Positions 7,927 to 14,565 of a DNA stretch of 25,712 nt are shown here, piece after piece. Below the pieces are notes generated by a model. It worked only from the letters and a program-made list of their open reading frames with translations. It did not search any database and was not told the origin of the DNA. The DNA is from Methanolinea sp. UBA473 (GTDB taxonomy: Archaea > Halobacteriota > Methanomicrobia > Methanomicrobiales > Methanospirillaceae). The DNA lies in NCBI GenBank assembly GCA_002509495.1, contig DAEV01000049.1, positions 7,760 through 33,471 of the forward strand, in the 5' to 3' direction. The translations under genes and the position numbers were made by a program. Within the stretch, counting starts at the first letter, position 1, and each line of letters opens with the position of its first letter.

Positions 7927-9303
7927 TCAGGAGATAAATTCCTGGAGCGAAACGATATGGTCGCGCAGGGCGTTCTCCTTTTCCATAAATGACGTGATGT
8001 CGGTTGCCGTGATGTATGTGCTCATCACCTCGTTCCGCTCGGTCGCGGTGACATTCACATGGATGCAGCGGGGTGTGCCGTCCTTGTGGGTAATCCAGAA
8101 GGTACCTTCACCCGGTATACCTGAATCAGGTTTGATCGTTCTGAGCATCTCTGCAATTTTTTCCTGGTCACCAGTACCTGCCATTTTCCCCCGGACGGCC
8201 TTATCAGAAAAAAAGAGATCCAGAAAATTGACCTTCCTCATCTCCCCGGGATCGAATCCTGTAATCTCCGACATCCGCCGGTTTGCGTACACGATCTTCT
8301 TGTTCTCAATGATGACAAGCCCGTCATGGATATGTTCCGCCATCGTCCTGAATCGCTGCTCGCTCTCCTTGAGCGCGTCCTCCTTCCGTTTTAATTCGGT
8401 GAGATCGGTCTGGATAATGTAAGTGAGGAGTTTATCATGATGTTGGACCTGAGAGATGCGGCAATAGACAAATCGGCGTGAACCATCTTTCCGGATGATC
8501 CACACCTGGATCTCTTCGGGCCCTCGTTTCTGGCCTTCAACGGATCGGATCTGCTTCTGCACCTCGGCACGGTCCTCGGGAGCCACGATTTCGAGCGGGT
8601 CCATCTTCCATAATTCTTCGAACGAATACCCGCTCATCTCGGTTACCCGCCGGTTCGCAAAGACGCAGGCATCGTTCTCCAGGATGATGAGACCGTCCCG
8701 GATGTTCTCTGCCATCATCCGGAAGCGTTCCTCGCTCTCCCGCAACCCGCGTTCGGCAAGGATGTGCTCGGTGATGTCCTCAAGGATGACAGTGAGTCCT
8801 TTTCCCCCGTCCTCGAAGACGGTAGGCACATATTGTACAGAGAAGATACGCTCTCCCGCATCCCTGAGACGGAACGTGACAGTCTGTTCCTGTTGCTCGT
8901 TGATGGCAGACAGGTTCTCGAGCAGTTCGTGGACATCCGCCTCGGGGGATTTGATGAATGCAATGTTCTGTCCAATGGTATCATCGCGCGATAATTTGAG
9001 CAAACCCAATAAATTTTCATTGATCTCGATGATGCGGAATTCTGCGTCCAGGACCATGATCAGTTCTTTGGAGTAGCTGAGCATCGCAGAGAGGGGGACA
9101 CGCTGCGAAAGAGTGTACACCTTCGCCATACCATAGGTTCGCATCTCCACATGCCCGGAGATGAGGAGGATATCCAGGTACCTTCCCACGGTGTTCTTAT
9201 TCTTTCCAAGGGCCTTCGAGATATCGGTAACGCTCATCCCGCTGGGGTTCTGTTTGAGAAGTCCCTTTATTGAATCGAGTTCCTGTCTGTAATCCAGCAT
9301 CAT
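7927..9303 (-). CDS. HTH-PAS regulator with three PAS domains
   Basis: A 458-aa cytosolic protein. Residues about 6-66 form a winged helix-turn-helix (SVTDISKALGKNKNTVGRYL is the recognition region). Three PAS domains follow at about 75-185, 190-305 and 315-440. PAS2 and PAS3 each open with the S-box pattern ESE(E/Q)RFR(T)MAE and contain the paired 'FANRR'/'YANRR' and 'DGS/DGT' blocks. There is no histidine-kinase or receiver domain, so it is a one-component sensor-regulator; the ligand is unknown. It lies directly upstream of the COG1361/RND genes on the same strand, 164 bp away, and probably controls them and itself. The start is uncertain: a TTG at 9327 extends the frame, while ATG at 9303 or 9300 is preferred. 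No strong Shine-Dalgarno sequence is seen for any of them. Confidence 0.88.
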   Translation of the reverse strand: MMLDYRQELDSIKGLLKQNPSGMSVTDISKALGKNKNTVGRYLDILLISGHVEMRTYGMAKVYTLSQRVPLSAMLSYSKELIMVLDAEFRIIEINENLLGLLKLSRDDTIGQNIAFIKSPEADVHELLENLSAINEQQEQTVTFRLRDAGERIFSVQYVPTVFEDGGKGLTVILEDITEHILAERGLRESEERFRMMAENIRDGLIILENDACVFANRRVTEMSGYSFEELWKMDPLEIVAPEDRAEVQKQIRSVEGQKRGPEEIQVWIIRKDGSRRFVYCRISQVQHHDKLLTYIIQTDLTELKRKEDALKESEQRFRTMAEHIHDGLVIIENKKIVYANRRMSEITGFDPGEMRKVNFLDLFFSDKAVRGKMAGTGDQEKIAEMLRTIKPDSGIPGEGTFWITHKDGTPRCIHVNVTATERNEVMSTYITATDITSFMEKENALRDHIVSLQEFIS

Positions 9304-9324
9304 GAGCGATTCCGGTCCTGGAAC

Positions 9325-9357
9325 CAATAGGGAACATGATGGATAAGTTCCCTATTG
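9325..9357. promoter_or_regulatory. Perfect 11-bp inverted repeat before the HTH-PAS gene (candidate operator)
   Basis: CAATAGGGAAC (9325-9335) is matched exactly by its reverse complement GTTCCCTATTG (9347-9357), with an 11-bp spacer. The arms are centred 22 bp apart, about two helical turns, as expected for a dimeric regulator. It lies between the start codon and two candidate TATA boxes (9369-9380 and 9391-9400). It could also fold as an 11-bp RNA hairpin in the leader. Autoregulation by the HTH-PAS protein is an inference. Confidence 0.6.
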
Positions 9358-9390
9358 ATGAATGACATGTATAATAAATAGTCAAAAACA

Positions 9391-9400
9391 TTATATATAA
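9391..9400 (-). promoter_or_regulatory. TATA box for the HTH-PAS gene
   Basis: TTATATATAA is a strong, symmetrical TATA element within an A/T-rich stretch. With it transcription would start near 9370, leaving a ~65-nt leader that carries the inverted repeat. A second box, TATTTATTAT (9371-9380), would instead start inside the repeat. Confidence 0.5.
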
Positions 9401-9601
9401 TTATGGCATAGAGGTGATTGCTGGGTCGAAGGAACAGGGTTCCCCTTCCAGGGATTTCCCTGTCCAGATCCGAACGCTCCATCGAGAACAGATCAGAAGA
9501 TGAACGCATCGCCAGAAGCACTCCATTCCCCCGCATTCCGCCTGGCACTGCCGGAATTCACCTCTGCCTGTTCCCGATTCCGGTGCATCCTCTTTGCTGA
9601 T

Positions 9602-9635
9602 ACAGGTCGCCGGGGTTCGAATCCCTTCGCACCAG
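9602..9635 (+). other. tRNA-like 3' fragment (T-arm-like), probably degenerate
   Basis: The run AGGTCGC, then a canonical T-loop TTCGAAT (9616-9622) flanked by CGGGG and CCCTT, then CGCACCA looks like the 3' third of a tRNA. The T stem pairs only partly (three GC pairs, one GU, one mismatch). No D-arm, anticodon arm or pairing 5' acceptor strand is found at the right distance upstream. It is therefore not a working tRNA gene as read here. A relic of a tRNA gene or attachment site, or chance similarity, are the options. Confidence 0.3.
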
Positions 9636-9658
9636 CTTCTACCGCCAGGAAATTACCG

Positions 9659-9676
9659 TTGAGCCAGGAGGCTCAA
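9659..9676. other. Stem-loop, 7-bp stem with AGGA loop
   Basis: TTGAGCC (9659-9665) pairs exactly with GGCTCAA (9670-9676) around a four-base AGGA loop; a further G-T pair can extend it. No T-run follows on either strand, so it is not a typical terminator. It lies 24 bp after the tRNA-like piece. Confidence 0.45.
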
Positions 9677-9782
9677 TACCCCATGATCCTGTGGATAGCG
9701 ATCCCGGGTCGAAAGGATTCGTCTCTTCGGGAAATGGGAAGGATAAAATTGAAACTCATTCCAAAACAGGTTCCCGCCTGCC

Positions 9783-9956
9783 CTATTCCATGTGGATTGC
9801 TTCGGATGGGCAGACTTCCACGCAGGATTCACAATCCACACAGAGATCCTTGTCCACCTTGGCTTTCTCGTTCTCAATGCTGATCGCGGTAGCAGGGCAC
9901 TCATCCACGCACGTTTCACATGCCGTGCATTTTTCCTTGTCAACAACTGCAGTCAT
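9783..9956 (-). CDS. Small 2[4Fe-4S] ferredoxin
   Basis: A 57-aa cytosolic electron carrier. Two clusters are held by C10, C13, C16 with C49, and C39, C42, C45 with C20, in the repeated CxxCxxCxxxCP pattern (C-TAC-ETC-VDEC-P and C-VDC-ESC-VEVC-P). The internal two-fold repeat and length are typical of clostridial-type ferredoxins in methanogens, which carry electrons for methanogenesis, hydrogenases and biosynthesis. It begins ATG ACT GCA GTT and ends TAG at 9783-9785. The ribosome site is weak (GAAGTG upstream). It lies 69 bp downstream of dapB on the same strand, but a seven-T run between them suggests separate transcription. The redox partner cannot be told from the sequence. Confidence 0.95.
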   Translation of the reverse strand: MTAVVDKEKCTACETCVDECPATAISIENEKAKVDKDLCVDCESCVEVCPSEAIHME

Positions 9957-9986
9957 AGTTGCACTTCAGGCATAAATTTCGGTTTC

Positions 9987-9993
9987 AAAAAAA
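9987..9993 (-). terminator. T-run terminator after dapB
   Basis: Seven T on the minus strand lie about 32 bp past the dapB stop and before the ferredoxin gene. This matches a U-tract terminator ending the thiN-rps17e-dapAB transcript. Confidence 0.4.
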
Positions 9994-10025
9994 GAAATAG
10001 GTTTCTATCTGGTCATTTTCCGGGC

Positions 10026-10790
10026 CTATTTTCCAAGCCCCAGGACGTCGTTCATTCCATAAATGCCCGGTTTTTTCCCGGCCACCCACCGGACCGCCTT
10101 GACCGCGCCCTGGGCGAACACGGAACGGTCGTATGCCCGGTGGGAGAGCTCGATCGTCTCGAAATTACCCGAAAACAGGACCGAGTGATCCCCTACGATG
10201 TCCCCCCCCCGGATCACATGGACACCTATCTCGCGGCCTCTCTCCATCATCCCCTCCCGGCCGTACTTCTTCTCCCTTGCTCCGACTTCCTCGTCAAGAA
10301 TCTGGAGAATTGTCTTGGCTGTACCGCTGGGCGCATCTTTCTTGTACCTGTGGTGGGCTTCCAGAACTTCGATGTCGTACTCCGGAAGCATCCTCGCAGC
10401 CTGGCGGAGGAGTTGCCAGAAGATGTTCACTCCAATCGAGAAATTGCTGGATATGACCGCGGGGACGCGTCCTTCCACTGCGCGGGCCATCTCGGCTCGC
10501 TGGTCCGCGGAGAATCCCGTGGTCCCCACGACCAGGGCGGCTCCGTGGCGCGAGGCGGCCTTCACATTCTCCACAGCGGCGGAGGCCACCGTGAAATCGA
10601 TCAGAACGTCAGGTTTCTTTTCTGTAAGAAGGCTGTCGATCCGGGCGGTCTCTACTATCTCGACCCCGAAGAAACTGCCGGAGCGAATGTCGACGCCACC
10701 CACAAGCTCGAGATCGGGGGCCTCGTTCACGAGCCTTCCCACAGTCGTCCCCATACGGCCCTGGGCACCGCATACCACCACTTTACTCAT
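10026..10790 (-). CDS. dapB: 4-hydroxy-tetrahydrodipicolinate reductase
   Basis: A 254-aa cytosolic enzyme that reduces 4-hydroxy-tetrahydrodipicolinate with NAD(P)H in the diaminopimelate/lysine pathway. The dinucleotide loop GAQGRMG is at residues 8-14, VGTTGF at 88-93, and the substrate-binding/catalytic block EAHHRYKKDAPSGTA at 144-158 (H146/H147, K151). The C-terminal VLFSGNFETIELSHRAYDRSVFAQGAVKAVRW is also family-typical. Length is normal. The ATG lies within the end of dapA (8-bp overlap), so the two genes are translationally coupled and act on consecutive steps. Confidence 0.97.
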   Translation of the reverse strand: MSKVVVCGAQGRMGTTVGRLVNEAPDLELVGGVDIRSGSFFGVEIVETARIDSLLTEKKPDVLIDFTVASAAVENVKAASRHGAALVVGTTGFSADQRAEMARAVEGRVPAVISSNFSIGVNIFWQLLRQAARMLPEYDIEVLEAHHRYKKDAPSGTAKTILQILDEEVGAREKKYGREGMMERGREIGVHVIRGGDIVGDHSVLFSGNFETIELSHRAYDRSVFAQGAVKAVRWVAGKKPGIYGMNDVLGLGK

Positions 10791-11658
10791 AAGTGGCCAG
10801 GACCTCCCTCAATTTCTGGGTCTTCTCCTTGTCCAGCTCGTCGAGGGGCAGCCTGGGAGGTCCTCCCGCCATTCCGCGGAGCTCGACTGCCTTCTTCACA
10901 GGGATGGGATTGGTATCGATGAACATCGATCGGAAGAGGGGCGAGAGTTCGTAATGCAGGTCGAGCGCGGTCTCCAGGTCCTGTTCGCAGAATGCCTCGA
11001 ACATGGCCACCATCCGGGCCGGCTCGACGTTGGCGGTCACGGATATTACTCCGGCACCACCCAGTGCCAGGATGGGGAGCGTGATATTGTCATCCCCTGA
11101 AATTACCTGGAAGTCGTCGTCCAGAGTCCCCTCGATGATTCTCGAGATCTGCCCTATATCCCCGCTTGCCTCTTTGATCGCGACGATATTGGGGTGCTTC
11201 GCGAGCTCGATAACCAGGTCGGGAGGAAGGTTCTGCCCTGTGCGGCCCGGTACATTATACACGATCACCGGGATATCGATGTCCGCAAGAGCGGTGTAAT
11301 GCTTGATCAGCCCCGATCGGTTGGGCTTGTTGTAGTAGGGGCTGATCACGAGTGCACCATCCGCGCCCATGTCCTTGGCAGCCTTCGTCAGCCGGATCGC
11401 CTCGGCCGTGTTGTTCGAACCGGTCCCGGCGATTACGGGAACCTGGCCGTTCGCTGCGCTGATCGCTTCCTCAATCACCTGCTCATGCTCCTCGAATGTG
11501 AGCGTGGCTGACTCCCCGGTGGAGCCGCAGGGGACGATCCCATGGACACCGTTCGCAAGCAGGAACCGTATATTCGACCGGAGACCCTCCAGGTCGAGGT
11601 CCATGGAAGAATTTCTCTGAAAAGGGGTGATGATAGCCGGAATAACTCCCTCGAACAT
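10783..11658 (-). CDS. dapA: 4-hydroxy-tetrahydrodipicolinate synthase
   Basis: A 291-aa TIM-barrel enzyme that condenses pyruvate with aspartate semialdehyde. The Schiff-base lysine is K162 in VAIKEASGD, with Y134 in VYNVPGRT and the GSTGE loop at 45-49. It is full length. It receives the product of asd (2727-3743) and feeds DapB, whose gene overlaps its 3' end by 8 bp. It starts 10 bp after rps17e, in an operon with rps17e and thiN. The ribosome site before the ATG is weak, which fits coupling to the upstream gene. Confidence 0.97.
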   Translation of the reverse strand: MFEGVIPAIITPFQRNSSMDLDLEGLRSNIRFLLANGVHGIVPCGSTGESATLTFEEHEQVIEEAISAANGQVPVIAGTGSNNTAEAIRLTKAAKDMGADGALVISPYYNKPNRSGLIKHYTALADIDIPVIVYNVPGRTGQNLPPDLVIELAKHPNIVAIKEASGDIGQISRIIEGTLDDDFQVISGDDNITLPILALGGAGVISVTANVEPARMVAMFEAFCEQDLETALDLHYELSPLFRSMFIDTNPIPVKKAVELRGMAGGPPRLPLDELDKEKTQKLREVLATYE

Positions 11659-11668
11659 GAGAGAGGTA

Positions 11669-11857
11669 TCAGCGTCTTCCGGTATTTATTTTTCTGGTTA
11701 TGAATCCGGCGATCCGGTTCCTTACCCGTTTGCTCTCGACATTGGTTACTTCCGCCACGACCTGCTTGTTCTCGTCGAAGTTGTTCGAGAACCTGTTCCC
11801 GTACAGGGAGATGATCTCGGTCCCGGTGGCCTTGATATAGGTTGGCTTGATTCCCAT
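11669..11857 (-). CDS. rps17e: 30S ribosomal protein S17e
   Basis: A 62-aa small-subunit protein found only in Archaea and eukaryotes. MGIKPTYIK at the start, then YGNRFSNNFDENKQVVAEV and VESKRVRNRIAGFITRK, match the family over its whole length. The frame extends seven codons upstream to an ATG at 11878, but the family start at 11857 is preferred, with GAGG eight bases before it. It sits 17 bp after thiN and 10 bp before dapA; a ribosomal gene in a dap operon links it to growth-rate control, which is inference. Confidence 0.95.
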   Translation of the reverse strand: MGIKPTYIKATGTEIISLYGNRFSNNFDENKQVVAEVTNVESKRVRNRIAGFITRKINTGRR

Positions 11858-11874
11858 GTATCTATCCTCGTTTA

Positions 11875-12429
11875 TCATTTATTCATACGTCCTGCGAGTT
11901 TAAGAATGTTATTTACAACTTCATTCGGCGTCTCTCCAAGGATCCGGATCATGGGCTCTTTTCCCATCGCACCCCTGTCATAGATTACATCGGGGACTCC
12001 CGACCTGCAGCAGGATGCCACCCCCCAGTCCATCGTCCTGATCCCCGGGGGCTCTTTCTCCCTGTCAAAGGAGCATACCTCAAGGAACAGATCCGAGAGG
12101 GCCTTGATTGATTCCGGGCTGCACCTGATATTCCCCGCGCTCCGTATCTCCGGGTCGAACTTCATCGCCGTGAGAACAATGCGGGCGACATGGTCGCTCG
12201 CCCCGAACGCGACCGGACCTACCGGGTGCGGTTTTCCCAAAAGCCGCACGATCCGGCCCTGTACGGCAGCCACGTCCTCCACCCCCCGGGCATTCGGGAG
12301 GGCAAACGCAATATTCGTGCCAACTTCCGGGATGAGGGACGCATCCATCGAGCTTTCGAGCAGGTCCACCGCAGACCGAAGGATACTGAGCACCTCCTCC
12401 CGCATCTCCCCGAGAGTTTCAGGCTTCAC
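11875..12429 (-). CDS. ThiN-domain thiamine-phosphate synthase
   Basis: A ~184-aa cytosolic protein with a single ThiN domain. ThiN joins HMP-pyrophosphate and thiazole phosphate to make thiamine phosphate, in place of ThiE. Family blocks are NIAFALPNARGVEDVAAVQGRI, GPVAFGASDHVARIVLTAMKFDP, IRSAGNIRCS and GVPDVIYDRGAMGKEPMIRILG. In most archaea ThiN is fused to the kinase ThiD or to a helix-turn-helix (the ThiR repressor); neither fusion partner is visible here. The frame is open to 12570, but the extra residues match no domain. The GTG at 12429 has GGAGA upstream and fits a TATA box at 12487-12493; a downstream ATG (MREEVL) is also possible. It leads the rps17e-dapA-dapB transcript. Confidence 0.85.
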   Translation of the reverse strand: MKPETLGEMREEVLSILRSAVDLLESSMDASLIPEVGTNIAFALPNARGVEDVAAVQGRIVRLLGKPHPVGPVAFGASDHVARIVLTAMKFDPEIRSAGNIRCSPESIKALSDLFLEVCSFDREKEPPGIRTMDWGVASCCRSGVPDVIYDRGAMGKEPMIRILGETPNEVVNNILKLAGRMNK

Positions 12430-12472
12430 GATATCTCCATCGTCACCGGACGATATATCCTCTTCGGGCTCT

Positions 12473-12493
12473 GTGCCCGGGCACGGTATAAGA
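12473..12493. promoter_or_regulatory. Divergent promoter with 12-bp perfect palindrome
   Basis: GTGCCCGGGCAC (12473-12484) is a perfect palindrome directly next to TATAAGA (12487-12493). The TATA element reads TTATA in the opposite direction and may serve both the minus-strand thiN operon and the plus-strand small membrane gene. The palindrome could be an operator for either or both; the binding protein is unknown. Confidence 0.45.
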
Positions 12494-12506
12494 AACCAAT
12501 ATAGGG

Positions 12507-12704
12507 ATGGAACCCAAAAAATGTGGTATGGATCCCAGGCTCCTGGATATCGTATCAGCGGTGATTGCATTCCTCGTCTTCCTCGTCCTCGTCATACTAC
12601 TGCCTGCAGTCCTGGAACCCGCCATCGCGTATATGACGGCAATCGTGATCTTCATCTGCACCCTCAGCGGCACGGGATATTTCATCAACAAGGCCATTAC
12701 ATGA
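12507..12704 (+). CDS. Small two-helix membrane protein
   Basis: A 65-aa protein I do not recognise. After a short polar start it has two hydrophobic helices (about 14-36 and 40-58: VSAVIAFLVFLVLVILLPAV and AIAYMTAIVIFICTLSGTGY) and a short polar tail. A hairpin in the membrane is likely. An alternative start is the ATG at 12528 (MDPRLLD), which suits a TATA box at 12487-12493 better. The hydrophobic sequence is not a by-product of an overlapping gene, apart from the convergent 8-bp overlap with priL at its 3' end. Function is unknown. Confidence 0.65.
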   Translation: MEPKKCGMDPRLLDIVSAVIAFLVFLVLVILLPAVLEPAIAYMTAIVIFICTLSGTGYFINKAIT

Positions 12705-13722
12705 CCGGAGTTTTCCCTTTTTTTCTCAGTTTGTAATAGCTTAGGGGATGATTCACCTTCTCGCAGAGGGGATCGGACTTCACGCAGATCCCGAACGTGC
12801 GCATCGCCGCACACGAGGGTGCAGTATACTCGGTTCCTGCACCGCCCCTCCCCGAGATATGTTCGACCTGGTACTGGGTCTTCGAGATGTCGAAGTCCGG
12901 AGCCCTTGTATAGAACTCGATAATGCGGGTGCTGTCCATTCCGATATTGTGAAGGAACGCGGTGAGTGCGAATCTTCCGGGATGCGTAATGTTGGTCCCG
13001 GATGAGAGTGCGGAGAGTATGGCATGCATACAGGGCGGAAAACAGTCCTCGTTCACTTCCCCGAAGTCCTCCAGCATCCGTTGCTGGAAGATCTCCTGGA
13101 TGTGGGAAGTGTAGGGGGAGAGTTCCCTGCAGAGGGAATCCGGCACATCCAGTGGAAGCTGGGAGAGAAGCGCAACCCTGATCTGCTCCCGCAGGAGTTC
13201 CTCTGCTTCCAGGGGCGTCACATCGACCAGACCTCCCCATACCTCCCGGTTCACAAGCCGCCAGCGTTCTTCCCTCATCCCGGCCGTCACCTCCACATAA
13301 CGGGTGACGGGGAGCAGGGCATCCCTGATGGGAAATCCGATCCTCTCGGCGATGGAGACCCTTTTCTCCTCTTCCTCCTCCTGGAGGAAGGCCGCGGCCC
13401 TCTGGGCTTCGAACCGGGTCAACCGGTCAACGAGCGCCCTGTCCCTGGTGCAGGACACAAGAACCCTCGCAAGCGCATAGGCCGACACTTCCAGCCGGAC
13501 CTCGAAGTTCTCGGATGGGAGCGAGGAGGAAGACACGGCCGCCGATCGCCCTTCCCCGGGAATGGCGTGCTGGACCCTCTCCACCGCATATTTAAGCGCA
13601 ATCCTGCCCGGGCCCGAATGGATGAACTGGTCAACCGATTCGGCGTTTTGCAGCATGAACTGCTGCGATTCTTTTAAAAAAGGATATTTTGCAAAATCTT
13701 TCGTTTCCAGGGAAACCCTCAT
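12697..13722 (-). CDS. priL: DNA primase large subunit
   Basis: A 341-aa non-catalytic subunit that partners PriS to make primers at the replication fork. The C-terminal iron-sulfur domain is visible: C231 in FPPCMHAIL, C304 and C313 in PSCAAMRTFGIC, and C320 in PLCEKVNHPLSYY, the expected four [4Fe-4S] ligands (C227 is nearby). The N-terminal half is helical with a Glu run around 115-120. The frame begins with a TTG at 13725, but the ATG at 13722 shares its A with the pcn stop codon (TGATG), a translational coupling typical of this pair. The 3' end overlaps the convergent small membrane gene by 8 bp. Confidence 0.95.
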   Translation of the reverse strand: MRVSLETKDFAKYPFLKESQQFMLQNAESVDQFIHSGPGRIALKYAVERVQHAIPGEGRSAAVSSSSLPSENFEVRLEVSAYALARVLVSCTRDRALVDRLTRFEAQRAAAFLQEEEEEKRVSIAERIGFPIRDALLPVTRYVEVTAGMREERWRLVNREVWGGLVDVTPLEAEELLREQIRVALLSQLPLDVPDSLCRELSPYTSHIQEIFQQRMLEDFGEVNEDCFPPCMHAILSALSSGTNITHPGRFALTAFLHNIGMDSTRIIEFYTRAPDFDISKTQYQVEHISGRGGAGTEYTAPSCAAMRTFGICVKSDPLCEKVNHPLSYYKLRKKGKTPVM

Positions 13723-14465
13723 CAATCTGCCTCGATCCGGGGTGCGAGCAGATACTCCACGAAACCGTTGCCGCCTGCAATGTAGAAGGAGAACTTGGCG
13801 GGATGGTCGATGCCCAGCGTGACCTCCACTTCCGCAGCCCGGCTCATCACCTTCCCCATGTCCTTCAAGTAGTCAAGGGAGAAGAGGGAGCGGGCCTCCA
13901 CGTCGTTTAAAAAGTTCACTTCAGATTTTCCGAATTCCCTGCGAATGTGGTCCGTATCGCCTTCCGCAGCCATGTAAAAGATCTGGGTCGAGGGATCGAT
14001 CCCCAACGCGATCTTGTCCGATACAACCGCCGCCGCCTTGATGGAGTTGTTGAGGTCGTTTCCCGATAGGACGACCCTGCCGGGAAGGTCGATGTTGGGG
14101 GGATTTGGGTCTTTCCGAATGGTATTCGGGTCCAGGAGGGTGATGGAATACCGGTATCCCTCGAAACTCACCTTGAGTTTATGCCCTTCTTCAGGCAGCT
14201 CAAGGGTAATCACATCCGTCTTTCCCATCATTCCGAAAATATTCTTCATTTTTGCGATATCCAGGCCCAGTTCGTTCTTGGTGGAGGAATAGGACTGGAA
14301 CGCCTCTTTCTTCAGCGTGAGGTAGACCATGGCCACGTTGGCAGTGTCCACAACCCGGGTGGAGAACCCGTTTTCGTCGGTGTGAAGCCTGCATTCCGTG
14401 ACAAGGGCGGAGATGGCATCTATGGACTCTTTGAGGATATCAGCATCAATCGTTGCTTTTAACAT
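13722..14465 (-). CDS. pcn: DNA polymerase sliding clamp (PCNA)
   Basis: A 247-aa trimeric clamp that tethers polymerase, ligase, FEN1 and other partners to DNA. Full-length PCNA fold: LKESIDAISALVTECRLHTDENGFSTRVVDTANVAMV at the start, the inter-domain connector around LPEEGHKLKVSFEGYRYSITLLDPNTIRKDPNPPNIDLP, and the C-terminus FVEYLLAPRIEAD. It has a GGTGA ribosome site before the ATG, and two possible TATA boxes at 14486-14494 and 14508-14516. It is cotranscribed with priL and diverges from rlmE. Confidence 0.97.
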   Translation of the reverse strand: MLKATIDADILKESIDAISALVTECRLHTDENGFSTRVVDTANVAMVYLTLKKEAFQSYSSTKNELGLDIAKMKNIFGMMGKTDVITLELPEEGHKLKVSFEGYRYSITLLDPNTIRKDPNPPNIDLPGRVVLSGNDLNNSIKAAAVVSDKIALGIDPSTQIFYMAAEGDTDHIRREFGKSEVNFLNDVEARSLFSLDYLKDMGKVMSRAAEVEVTLGIDHPAKFSFYIAGGNGFVEYLLAPRIEAD

Positions 14466-14485
14466 CGTTCACCCCGTATATATTT

Positions 14486-14494
14486 TATTATAAA
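14486..14494 (-). promoter_or_regulatory. TATA box for pcn-priL
   Basis: TTTATAATA lies about 25 bp before the ATG, which would give a leaderless start. A second box further up (ATTAAAAG, 14508-14516) would leave a ~20-nt leader with the GGTGA ribosome site. The second reading is perhaps more likely, given that site. Confidence 0.4.
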
Positions 14495-14507
14495 CTATGC
14501 CACCAAT

Positions 14508-14518
14508 CTTTTAATGAT
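14508..14518 (+). promoter_or_regulatory. TATA-like box for rlmE-moaA
   Basis: CTTTTAATGAT is about 53 bp before the ATG at 14566. Transcription would begin near 14537, leaving a ~29-nt leader that holds GGAGAG before the start. It overlaps the candidate pcn promoter on the other strand. Confidence 0.35.
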
Positions 14519-14565
14519 ATCTGATTTCATCGCTTCTGTCTAGCTGTTCATGTGTGGAGAGTGCC

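Larger units (their letters stand above)
9401..9782. other. Gene-poor stretch between the HTH-PAS promoter and the ferredoxin gene
   Basis: No credible coding region is seen: the open frames are short or antisense to the ferredoxin. It holds a small dyad (CAGGGATTTCCCTG, near 9456-9469), a tRNA-like 3' piece at 9602-9635 and a stem-loop at 9659-9676. An unrecognised non-coding RNA or a decayed tRNA locus is possible. I cannot assign a function. Confidence 0.5.

Noticed and set aside
9500..9883. Possible 127-aa plus-strand protein in the gene-poor stretch
   Set aside because: It runs antisense through the ferredoxin, has no promoter or ribosome site, and carries no domain.
9792..10922. Long plus-strand open frame (376 codons) opposite the ferredoxin, dapB and dapA
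   Set aside because: It is antisense to three well-identified genes, has no ribosome site and has a composition typical of a shadow frame in G+C-rich DNA.
10198..11100. 300-codon plus-strand frame
   Set aside because: Antisense to dapB and dapA, with no recognisable protein features.
12443..13240. 265-codon minus-strand frame overlapping priL
   Set aside because: Same-strand out-of-frame shadow of priL, which has the conserved Fe-S cysteines.
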